Below are positions 1 through 12,100 of a DNA stretch of 64,000 bases, one piece after another. The position numbers and the translations under genes are program-made. The notes below the pieces were generated by a model. The model worked only from the letters and a program-made list of their open reading frames with translations. It was not told where the DNA came from and made no database searches. Source of the stretch: Colletes latitarsis (taxonomy: Eukaryota > Arthropoda > Insecta > Hymenoptera > Colletidae). Location: positions 42,852,001 to 42,916,000 of the forward strand of contig NC_135136.1 of the NCBI RefSeq assembly GCF_051014445.1, read 5' to 3'. The first letter of the stretch is position 1, and each line of letters starts with the position of its first letter.

Positions 1-164
1 AAACGTAGTTTCTTTGTCATCCCCGAACCGATGCTCGTCTTAAGAATCATTACACTACTGTATCTGTCGCGTGGCAAATCGGTTGGACGAAAGATCGATG
101 ATCGAACGCTGCGCGCTTCTGTACGGAATTCGTTCTTTTTACATTTGCAGACTGGTTGCCAAAG

Positions 165-3100
165 ATGTGTTCGTGTCTGGAGACCGGCACCATGTTTTCC
201 GGGCTTTCCGGGCTTTCTAACCGATCCGTGACCCGAGTCGGAAGTTACGAACGACTCGGGTCTCGATGCAACGCGTTCGAGTTCAGTCGAACGTTGTCGA
301 AAACGCAGACGAGATACGATCCGTACACGGACGATTACGACGATGAAAACTACCACGACGACGGCGGGGGCGGCGATTATTCCGGTGAAGAAAATGGCCA
401 CGGAGACAGTGAAAATCGCGTAAGTTGTTTATTTCACCGTTTACGCGTTTAATTAATTTAATCAAAAGTTCTCTCCCTCGATCGCGTTTCTCTCCTGTAG
501 ATAGAGGAATTACGCTTCCACAACGACGATCACACTTGGAACAGCTTGATCGTGGAAAAGAATCTCCGTACGATCGATTTGTGCCAGCTTCTCAAGGTGA
601 AGAGGAACGTGTCCGGAATCGCATGGTCCATCGTGGAAACCTGGCCCCATCTGGGAATCGGTGAGCGCGACGAAACTTTTTCTTTTCTCTTTTTTATATG
701 AACGGAGGGGTCGGTCGAGCGCTTACGAGAGCGTGACCCCTCTGGTGGCGAGCAGGGAAGGTGACGCCACGGTATACGCGATATTTTAAAGGTTAAGTTT
801 AACAACGTCTTTCCACGCGTATCGTGAACGGCGTATACTCTACGCTTTCTTTGCTCGCGATTAATAGAATCTGTGCGAACAAAAGGTCTCGATCGACGTC
901 GTTCGATATCACGTTTCGAATTAATTTTACAGAACGTACGCTGGAGGATCACGAGGACATTTTAGCCGTGCACAGAGAGATGAAAATGTTCGCGTCTCGG
1001 CATCATAGAAAATTTTTCTTCCGGCCGGATTTCCTCAAGTACGAGTTTTTTCTTAACCCCAAGGTGAGTAAAGAAATTTATTCGAACGTATGTTCCTTTC
1101 GTTGTGGTAGGAGCGCAGCAATTTAATATCGTTCGAATACGTTCTCGATCGGATATCGTTTGCTAAAAAAAACGTTTGCTCTTCCGATTCGTTGTAAATC
1201 ACTGATAATCCGGCGCATCGTCGGTCGCGTGTCAAAGATAACCTCTCGACGCGACTGTTACAACTGGGTGGGAGTAACTCTCGCGTACCGATAGAATTTA
1301 TGACAGTAGCTAAAGAAATTATTGCATTCTTTATTTCCTTTTGTACTCTGTCGTCGGAAAATGTTCCATCTATTCTTGCGATTGAACGTTAGAACTTGTA
1401 ACGTTTCGGTAACGTCGAGAGCACGATCAGGCTTTGAATAATGTAACGATCGCACGTATGTTTCAGCAATTCTTCCCAACCGACATGGTCGCTTTTCCTA
1501 CCACCACCGTTGCTATCCTCAAGGATGGAGGGACGACGATGATCGACGCCGAAAGTGCTTTAAGGGTGAGTAGAAACGATCCAAGACGAAACCGATGGCG
1601 AATTTTCGAGCAGAGCGTGCTTTCTGCAATTTCAGAATTTTTTGATGCAAGACGACGCGGAATGCCCTCAAGTGTTCAGTTTGGTCTGGATACGATTTCG
1701 ATACCTGGACGTTTGGAGAAAAATGTACATGCTGTTGCGCGAACGAAAGCTCTACGTCACGAACAAGGTAAGAAGAACGAAGATACTTTTGAAAATTTAA
1801 TAAGAACCGCCTGAAGGCAGGCAATACGCGAGTTGCGTCGGTAAAGATGCACAATCTGTCGTTGTTGACCTATCTCGAATGTTCTTCGATCGACCCACTG
1901 TACAAGAACTTAGGCGAATTAGTTTTCATTTTTTTAAATTTGATTCTTATTTTAATTTAGCTCGTAGAATCACACATGAGGTATATAAGTAGACCTTACA
2001 TCTTAAAACTTCCGTGGCTCGATCTGACTGCCATACCGACCTGAAAATTGAGTAGTGATTTTAGCGTCCTCTTCTCATGGATGACGGTCAGTTGAGAAAC
2101 TATTCACTGAATTTGTATTGATGGGTAGGCAGCTGTAGTGTGTGCGTAAATATATGCGAATTGACTATGGGGGGACTGCAAAGGATAATCGAATATTATC
2201 AAACGGCAGACCAGGTCCAAAAATTATTTTTGGTTGCAGGAGTCAATTACAATCATTTTTGGTCAATAGACATACCCTCGAAATCCTACCCCCTTTCGAG
2301 AAAAAAATTCGTGTAGGTGTGAAATTTTTCGACAAAATTAAAATTTTTCAAATCGTTCTAAAAAAATTATTTTTAGTTGCGGGGGTCGATTGCAATCATT
2401 TTTGGTCATTAGACATATCCTCGAAATACTACGCATTTTCAAGAAAAAAATTCTTTACCGAAAATATAGTTTTACACATTCTCTGTTCCCTCTTTTAGTC
2501 TGTTTCGTTTTGGCGCGAGACGGAGGTTTCTCGTCGAGCGACCGAGCGCGAGAACAGGGAAAGTAAAAGAGAAAGGAACGCACGTCGTGATGCGACGCGA
2601 CGTTTACACAAATAAATCGCGTTATCTCGCAAGGAAAGAGGATCCTATCGACCTCGATCCTCGGTAATTTCAAAGTTTTGGGAACCGTTAACGATACCGT
2701 AATACCTAACCTAGACTCATCGTGATTATTGCAAATCAATTGGACGAGAAAAAACACCGGTAACGGCATTGAATGATTCAGATTCAGAATTAAGTAAATG
2801 TACAAATCGTCTCTTTTATTTGTACAATAGTTATCTCGATAATGGCTGTCTTTGCTATGAACTTGTAAAATTGCACGTTCGTTCTCGTTCGATTTCGGTC
2901 GGTCTCATTGACGCTAGTTGTATACGTATAGGTATACATATGTATACCTTTAAGAGGATGCGTACGCAGGCAAGCAGGCAACGCACTAGCATTGCGCAGG
3001 TCAGTCATACACCTTTCTAAGGTAACTCTCATACCCGCTTTCACCGACCGCGATATGCGTTTTTCTCGCGATCTCCGACTCGCGATATGCCCACCGCGCC

Positions 3101-6100
3101 CGTTTCTCTCGTAATGCATGTCCTCTTCTACTTGGTTCGTGGGTCGTGGGACGTCGTTGTTCGAACGACGTATAATTTTTCGAACGCGAAACGAGCCGAT
3201 CCTCATTTTCTTTCGATCTGTCCTTCCCTATTGTCCGTGAACCCGCGAGTTACATCATGCACGGAAATTCCCGATACCGAGGCAGGCCGTAACACGCGTG
3301 CAAATCACGAATCGGCTCGACACGAGCTGCAAGAGCACGTTAGCGAGAACGAGCTCACCGGTAACACGAGTGTGCAGCGCGTGACACACATTCGAGTCGG
3401 CAAAAGAGCTATTCTGCTAGGAACACTGCTCCCGGGTCGACGACCTACCTTCTGCATTCCCCTCCTACTACTAATCCTCCGCCGCCATCTTCCCTTCTTT
3501 CCTTTTTTCACCCGCTCTCTCTTCTCATCCATCCTTCGCCCTGTTCCAGTCCTCTGATATACCCGACGTTTCACCCCGCCTCTCTCTTCACCGATCGACT
3601 CTATTCCAGTGCTATGCTCCCGTTCTACCCCCTTTCCCGCACCCGTGCTGCTTTCATCCGAACTACAGTCATCGTCATCGACGTCGTCGTCGTAACACAC
3701 CGTCATCGTCGACGTCGATAGTAAAGCGAGTTGCATACCAAAGATCGAAAACAATTACGAATGTAGGTTATGATTGCAGCTCTACAAAACCATCGCGTAT
3801 CGGTTTTGAAGCGATCCTGCAATAACGCACGGTTGAATTTCACTAAAATCTGCACCGTTGAATGTCTATTCTTCGTCCGCCGTTCAGAGTCGTAAGCTCA
3901 GCGAAACCTGATCCAACAGGGAAGGAAAGAGAATCGTTCGCAGAAAAAGAAGCGAAACAAGCATGGTATATAGAGATAACGCAACAAGCGTTTCGTGTTC
4001 TTTAAGCAAATATATTTGCGATATGCTGCGCGTTCATTGGCAGCGTAACTCTCGTGGAAAAGCACGTACGAATGCCGAAACGGTAATTGTTGGTCCTCGG
4101 TTCCAGTTTCATGTAAAACGTATGTGCCTCGCGCGTGTACCTACAGATACATAACCTATGCACCGGTATGCACGCGTTTCCTAACTTCTCGTTCTTGGCG
4201 CGACCGTCTGTCAATCGGTGTCCGGCCGGCAATCCTCCCACTATTCCACGACTTCCACGCTCTCTCCCCTTTCTCGGTTCAGGGTGTCGAGCAAACACAA
4301 TACGTTTTCGCAACGCATCGCGTTACGACGTCCGTTGCATCCACGTCATTGTTCGTGTTCGCGACGCGTGACGGACCGCCGCGAACAGTTTGCGTTTTCG
4401 TTCTCGTTCTCGTTCTCGTTTTCGTCTCGATATCGGTCTCGTTTCTCTTCGTTATGCCCAACCTCGCGATCGCAGTCGCGGGTTCCGTTCATCGAACGCG
4501 GAGGCCGATATGCCTCGTCCCGACGAATGCGATCGGAAGTTTTCGCGACGCGACACCGGCGTCGACGGACGATACGCGAACGGTCTTGTAGTATTTTATC
4601 GGTCGATCCTGGCAGAGCTTTGTCGGACGCGCGTTTTCGGCGGTGCTTTCCAAGGACAAGAAACACGAACCGTGAGTGGGAAACAAGGAATCGGACAGAG
4701 TTCGTTTTCTCGTCGTTTGACGCCGCTGAACACGCGAAAGAAAGTTCGTCTTTTAGGACGAACCTAACCTTGTTCGCTACCGGGCCGCGATGCTTAAGAC
4801 AGGGAAGGGAAAGCGAAATTTAATTCTCCGCGTTATATCCCCACGGGCCGAGGCTGATTCGAGGTACGTTCGTATCGAAGAAGAAATCGGGGAACGGTAA
4901 GAACAGCAATTTAGAAACGATCGAGTAGGAAACAGCGAAAACAGTCGAGGTTAGGGTTGATCTTCTCTTTCGAAACGTTCTTTCCCTGCATACCATATCT
5001 ACTTGCGTTACTAACGGAAAAGGCTAAAAGCGTGGTGCTGTAAAATTTGTGAATGCGAGCACGTCTATGGTGCGTACGCAATTTTCCTACTGGCGTACCC
5101 TCGCGCGTCCTCCTTTCTCTTCTTTCCGCGAGTCGCGTGTCGTGTGTCTCATCGTCTCGCGTGTCGCGTGTCGCTTATGCCGAAACCGGGCAACTTTTAT
5201 CGCCTGGCGAACGATGCTCGAATTCTACCCAGTTAGCCGTGGCTGCCGTACATTCGTTCCCACTGATGACCAAAATGTAATTTCATTTCCATGAATTTAC
5301 AAATATTTACATGTTTAATTCTATTGGCCGGTAATGTGCATTCTGTTGTTCGCGTCCGATCGTACGAGTTTGTGATCTGTTTTGTTTCAGATCAACGCGG
5401 CAGCGGCGTTGGCTTCCTCGAAGCGGATACTACCGGTGAGTAATCCAATCGGTGTAACCAGAACGATTCGATACGAAACGACCGCTCTATTCGCGATGTT
5501 ATGCATCGAACGTTGGAATTCGGAAAAAACAGAAAAAGTTTGTCGATCTTAATCGCTATTCCGTCGTTTTGGAATCGATAAGAGTTTAGTGGGTTAGGGT
5601 ATTTGGAGTAGAATTCACGGTGCTGTTGGTTGTTGGCGCGCGACCAAAAGGTACGGATTTTCCGAGCGCGTAACCATCGGTTTTAATGTCACCGGCCGAA
5701 ATATACGGACCGTCCCGTCCGATACGCTCGCGACGCGATGCGTCGTTCCGCTACACCTTCTTTTTTTCTTCGCCCGCGTTTACTGTTTGGGCCTAGCCGA
5801 TCTTTACGAGTCAACTAGTGTAACCCACCGGTCGGGCAACTCGACCAGCGGTCGACTGTGCAAAAAGATCGTTTCGTCGCGTATTGTCGGAAGGAAGAAA
5901 AAGAATCGAGAGTCGGGGGATATCGAAAGACAGTTGGAATGGAAGAAGCGCGCAACGACTATCGCGAAAAACGATTCGATAGAATCGACGGAAGAGCGAC
6001 GACACGAACGAGCTACGATGCGGCGGCGGCGGCTTCCGTAACTCGCCAACCGGCAGCCAACAATGCACAGTTGGTTCACTGGGGCATATCGACCCATCGC

Positions 6101-9100
6101 GACGACAAAAGGAGGGATTCCGTGCTGTCCAGGGACCACCTACGTCACCCACCTATCCTACAGAGACCCTGAAATGCGAGAAAGGAACGATACAAGAGTG
6201 CACATTCGTACCGCGAATATCCAAGAATCGCCGCATCAACGACCAGGATTTACCGTATAACAACGATACGCGTCTTGCGAGGCTTCGCGAAGCCCGCGTA
6301 GTCGTGTTCCCAACGAGTCTCGAACCGCGAATCGCGAAACCAACGTTCGAACGTACCGTAGCGACCTGTACGATTGGGTCTCGATTAAAAATTTCGTATT
6401 AAACATGGGGGGGTACATTGTGTTGCATCCCTCTTCTAATGGGATACAAGGAACATTACGTCTCATTTGGAAACTGACCCTTTCGTTTCACGAACGTACA
6501 GGCCGTCGAAACTTTAATGTTAAATACATATCGATGAGATTAAGTCTCGGGATGACCATTTTCTAAAGTGCTAGCAAATATACGTCGACCGGGCTAGGGA
6601 AGCGGGCAGAAAGAGACGAGGAACGGGAAAACGGATGATAGGGTCCGGGCGATGGGAGTAGATGGGTAGTAGCCAGCTGATTCGGGAAAGTTCGTGAACG
6701 ACCGTAATCGAAGCGAGGAGCAAGGAACGAGGCGCAGCTGCAACGCACAGCCGATGCAGTCTGCCGCCGCCGGGAAACCAGCTGACTGGCCAGCTCGGCC
6801 GTTCTCGTCCGGCTATTCGGCTATCTTCGGATCTTTGTTCGGCGCTGTGCACGAGGGTACCGGCGAGCAACGAGTCGCACCTCCGTCAGTTGTCGTTCCG
6901 ACACTGCTGGGAGGCGATGCGTGCGCGCGCCTCCTACACTTTCGACGCTAACGTCGTCGCCGCCGTCATTTGAACCGTGACCGGCCGTCTCGACGCCGCG
7001 TCGCGAACTCAGTCGATCGAGGAATCGACCGAGTTTCCTTGAGAAACGGAAAGGAAGAAGAAACGAAGAGAATTGCATCAACGTCGTCGCGCAGTCTGCC
7101 GTTATCGTTGCCGGTAGCTCGTCTCTTCGCTTTGCTTCCCCGCCGCGTTGTTTCTCCTTCCTAAACCAGACCTACCCCTTCTTCTCCTGCGACTCCACCC
7201 CACACCGTACCACCTTTGCCCTTCTCCCACCGCCCCCTAGCCTGTCCTGGTCTGGTCTGGCCTGGCCTGGCCTAGCCTGGCTTGGCCTGGCCCTCTTGTC
7301 GTCTCTCTCTCACCCTATCACCCTATCACCCTACCACCCAACCGTTTGCTGTTCCACGTCTGTCCGCATCTTCCTTTCTTCCTTCCTGTCTTCCTTCCTT
7401 CCTTCCTTCCGTTTCATTGGTCTCGCGCAACGAGAAGAGGAAACGCGAGGAAGGTCGAGTCGTTGACGAAAAAACGATAATTTGCTGTTGGAAAGGAACA
7501 CCGGTGAAACCAGAATAAGCTTTAGTTTCGTTAAAAGGAAGGCAAAAGTACCTACGCGCAAATGCACAGAGTGCGACGATACGTCGGTGTTATTCTTCGA
7601 ACGGAAAAAATGCTAGAATCGGGGATGCAGAGAAGCCCGTCGCTCGGGAAAGAACCAGAAAGGATCGTCGATTTAAGTGCGTGGATTACAAATTAATCTC
7701 CTCGGCTCGATTGATCGTCCAATGGAAGCGTTGAAAATCAAACCGCGGACTATTCTTTCGGGAACGACAGAATGAACGTGCAATCGATACGATCGATGAC
7801 ATTACATTGGTTGAAACGAGCATAGTTTAACGTTAATTTACTAAACATTTGCACCTTAGTCTTGCGTCCTGTTCAATAGAAAATTATTAATAAAATTGAA
7901 ATAGAAATACTGACCGACGAGACTTTTAAAAGAAACGTAAGAAGCCGTACGCGAAACTGGTGCAAGTCGTCAGGATAGTTACAGGATATGTCTTGGAAAG
8001 ATTGTCCATGGGTTGTTATATTTATGGAAGAAAGATTGTTGTACTTGAGGGAAATCGGACGAGTATCGAAGCAGCGAAATCGCGCAGCCTCGGGAAACGA
8101 GCTTTGCGAATTTCGTACGTAAAATCGATCCTGGCCATGTCGCGGTAGACACGAACCGTTTTCTCGTTCCCTTAATTTTCGGGCGGTGATTTGCTCGCGC
8201 TTGTTCTCGCGTCTCCAATGAAAGAAAAACAACTTCTAATCATGAGTCACGAATCACAAGCGTCACTCTTGTTCTCGAGTTTCTTATCGCTTACGATGCA
8301 TCATCTTCGAGGCTGTTGGTTGAAATCAACCATCCTCGCGCTCTTGCTTTCTCGTGCGCGTCTTATTTGTTTAACCGTACCTCGCGACACCACCCGCTCC
8401 GCTCTTCCTGTATCTTTTTTTATATTTTTCTTTCTTTCTTTCTCTATTTCCCCGTTGCCCGTATTTCCATAGTTCTCGTAAATTCTATTTTATTTTTCTA
8501 TCTGACTATCTGTCTATGTATCTATCTTCTCTTTCTCTCTAGTTTGGCTATTTCGTCGATGTTCATCGGGTCGGCATCGTCAACGCCGTCTTCGTCCCTT
8601 GTCGCTGTCGCGCTGTCGTCGCTGGGATCCACGAAGCGATCGACGTTTCCTCTGCGAAACCGTTTGGCCGTATTTCCCGCTGAAACGCTGACGTTACTTG
8701 CGTCACGGTGAGTAGGGATGCTACACCTACGATACACCCTCGATCCAAAGATTTCTTAATCTTTTCGTTATGATAGCGTCGATCGAAACGGTCCAACGTT
8801 ATTTCTTCCATAAAATAATAACCCGACAAGATCGTCGTTCCAAAAGTATCTCGGTACAACGATTCTTGCGCTGTTTTTGCGCAATGTTTTCGCCTAGGAG
8901 GCGTAACGACCATGTACGATTCTAGGGTTTTAGATACGATAAATAGGACTTTTCGTAATTGAATATTGTAAAAGTAACGCGTAAAATCTATCGAAACTCT
9001 ATTACCGACGATATCGGCGCCGACGCGGACGCGGACACGGACATTGCTTGTCTCGAATTTCGACCACCGATCGATAAAACCGAAGAAAAAAGACGAGCTA

Positions 9101-12100
9101 GGTACCACGGACCGTGGTAATCTCTGTTCGGTCGTTTAAAAAATTGCCGTACGATCGGGACCGAGCAAGACGCGAAGCGCAAATTCTATTAGAACGAATC
9201 CAATAAACGAACGCTACTCGATGCATTCGCGCGTACGCAAGGTTTCCTTTTCGTGCTAGGTTATCGCGCAACGATGAAAATTCATCCATCGAAAATGGAA
9301 AAGAGAGAAAGGAAAGGGCCCAGTACGATCCAACGACCTAACAATTTTGAATCTACGTTCACGATACCCTAACCTCTCTTCTTCGTTGCCTCGCGTCTTT
9401 AAATTCCCTTCGGTCTTTTCGTTGACCTCGTCCACTCCACCCACGCTCGTCGTAAGCGATCTTCTTCGAACGTCTCGATTCTTCGCTTCGCTGCTTCTGC
9501 TTTCACGAACGCCTACCGTTATACGTTCTCGTAGTATTACCGTAATCGTAGTACATATGTTCGTCGTGGCCCATATATGCGCTACCAATCTACGATCGTC
9601 AACTTTTTATCAGCGTGCAAAAACCCGAACACTTCGATTCGACGGTATCTCGCGAAAGAAATGTAGATGTACGATCTCGTACACCAAAGTATTCGAACGT
9701 TTACATTTATAACATTCAACTGATGATATACAGGGTGTTCGGCCACCCCTGGGAAAAATTTTAATGGGAGATTCTAGAGGCCAAAATAAGACGAAAATCA
9801 AGAATACCAATTTGTTGATGAAGGCTTCGTTAAACAATTATTAATGTTTAAAGTTCTGCCCCTATTGAATTTTTTTCTCGAAAATGCGTAAGATTTCAGG
9901 GGTATGTCTATTCACCAAAAATGCTTGTAATTGACCCCCACAGCTAACAATATTTTTTTCAGAACGATTCGAAATATTTTAATTTCGTCGAAAAATTTCA
10001 CAACTTCTCGAATTTTTTTCTAGAAAATGGGTAGGATTTCGGGGGTATGTGTAATGACCAAAAATGATTACAATTGACCCCCACAGCTAACAATATTTTT
10101 TTCAGAACGATTTGAAATTTTTTAATTTTGTTGAAAACTTTCACACCTTCTCGAATTTTTTTCTCGAAAGTGGGTAGGAATTCGGGGGTATGTCTATTCA
10201 CCAAAAATGATTGCAATTGACCCCTACAGCTAACAATATTTTTTTCAGAACGATTTGAAATTTTTTAATTTTGTTGAAAACTTTCACACCTTCTCGAATT
10301 TTTTTCTCGAAAGTGGGTAGGAATTCGGGGGTATGTCTATTCACCAAAAATGATTGCAATTGACCCCTACAGCTAACAATATTTTTTTCAGAACGATTCG
10401 AAATATTTTAATTTCGTCGAAAAATTTCACAACTTCTCGAATTTTTTTCTAGAAAATGGGTAGGATTTCGGGGGTATGTGTAATGACCAAAAATGATTGT
10501 AATTGACCCCCGCAACCAAAAATAATTTTTCCACAGCGATTTGAAATTTTTGAATTTAATTGTTAATAACTTTTTAACGAAGCCTCCATCAACAAATTAG
10601 TATTCTTGATTTTCGTCTTATTTTGGCCTCTAGAATCTCCCATTAAAATTTTTCCCAGGGGTGGCCGAACACCCTGTACACGTGTCGCCTAAATCGAAGC
10701 ATCTGATATGTGACGGATGTAACGAGAAGTGTGTCCTAAAATCCATTTGGTTACGCACGCAACCTGTGCATTTATAGGTTAGTTTCTTCCGTCGCGACGT
10801 CCGTGCCGTCCTTTCGTACCGATTTTTCTTGCGATTTCGTCCCGAACGAATTTAATACGGATTTATCGACGCTTAACGCGAATCTTGTTGCACGTTGCCT
10901 TTTCGTATTTTCCCCCCGATCATGGGTGCCCCCGCGCCCGCCCCCGCGCTTCTGGAATTACTCGTAAACCGGTTCCGGTCTTCACCGTGACTAACTTCTA
11001 CCCGCGAATGCTAAACGTTTTCGCTTCGACGCCTCCGAATCGCTTCCGTTTCTTCGATCGAACGGATCGACTTTTATTTTTAATCGCTCGTCTATCTAGC
11101 TTTTCCGATTAATTTCGTCGAATAAAAATTAATAAATTAAACGCGGCGTTGCGTTTCGCGTACAGTTACAAGTAAGTTTTTAACGCGCGTTGTGCGCGTA
11201 ACTGTAAAACAATTAAGAAGAAAGTGGAGAAATCACTTTCAAACACCGTCTCGTACAAGATCGACGATCGATTTTCGTCTGGAAATCGCTACGATTATTT
11301 CTGTTAGTTATAATATTATAAATGTAAGCATAGATTAGATAGAAAAGCCATATACAGATTGATTGCAACGAGTATTGTCAATGCATATATATATAATATA
11401 AACGTCGAATCAAGGTGGAATCGATTGTAAATTTGAAATAAACAGAGATGCCTGTTTTGTGCTTAGAAAAAGATTGAGAATAAAGGTAGTAAGAAACGAA
11501 TTTTTCATTTTGTTTTTTATTACGTTCTTTTATCCTATCGGTTTGGTCTAACAATGTCGTTGTATGGGATTGATCTTTTAAGGTTAGAGATCGTAGTAAA
11601 CGGTAGGCATCGGTATCTATCGGTCGTTTCGTTAACGGATAGTATAAATGGCAGGTTTAACGGAAAACGAACGACGAAAAAGTAACGGTTGGTTCGGTGT
11701 CGGTTTAGCTTTGCTGGTAGAACGGACGTACGGATCGCAGATAATAATGTACTGTAATATAACGAGTGTGATCGATTGGTTTCAGGACAACGGGCAACTG
11801 ACTCCGGTCGCTCACTTGTCGGATTACGCGGTATATAGGATTACGAACGCAAAAAAGCGTTTCAACGCGCCGTTCGAGTGGGGCGTCTGCTTGAGGCCAT
11901 CCAGCAACGCCGAAGCCGAAAGCACCGAGGCTGGAGAATCCGGGCTCAAGGTCATCGCTTTCCACAGTGAAAAGTCCCGCGTTTGCTGGCTCACGGCCAT
12001 GAGACTCGCCAAGGTAACCACAGAATCTCGATTCCTTAGTCTTCCTTCCGCGTTGCCTTTCGACGCGTCCATACTCGTTGCTCGCCCGCGGAAAGATTAC

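Larger units (their letters stand above)
1768..11785 (+). other. 10 kb intron of the Grb14-like gene
   Basis: Between the exon ending VTNK and the exon beginning DNGQL, both phase 0. It contains two repeat fragments near 2 kb, a possible cassette exon at 5391-5435, low-complexity pyrimidine tracts at about 4400 and 7180-7430, and a complete 946-bp MITE at 9731-10676. Long open frames at 4.1-4.8 kb are simple-sequence translations (Arg/Ser and Phe-Ser runs) and show no domain. I see no other gene in it. An internal alternative promoter is possible but not demonstrated by the sequence. Confidence 0.75.

Noticed and set aside
4124..4823. Overlapping open frames of up to 201 codons in the Grb14 intron
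   Set aside because: Translations are dominated by Arg/Ser or Phe/Ser runs from a CGTTCT hexamer tract, and several frames on both strands are open at once, as expected from GC-skewed simple sequence.
9901..10545. Regular repeats resembling a CRISPR array
   Set aside because: The period is 143 bp with no unique spacers, it lies inside inverted repeats with TA flanks, and the genome is eukaryotic. It is a tandem array in a MITE.
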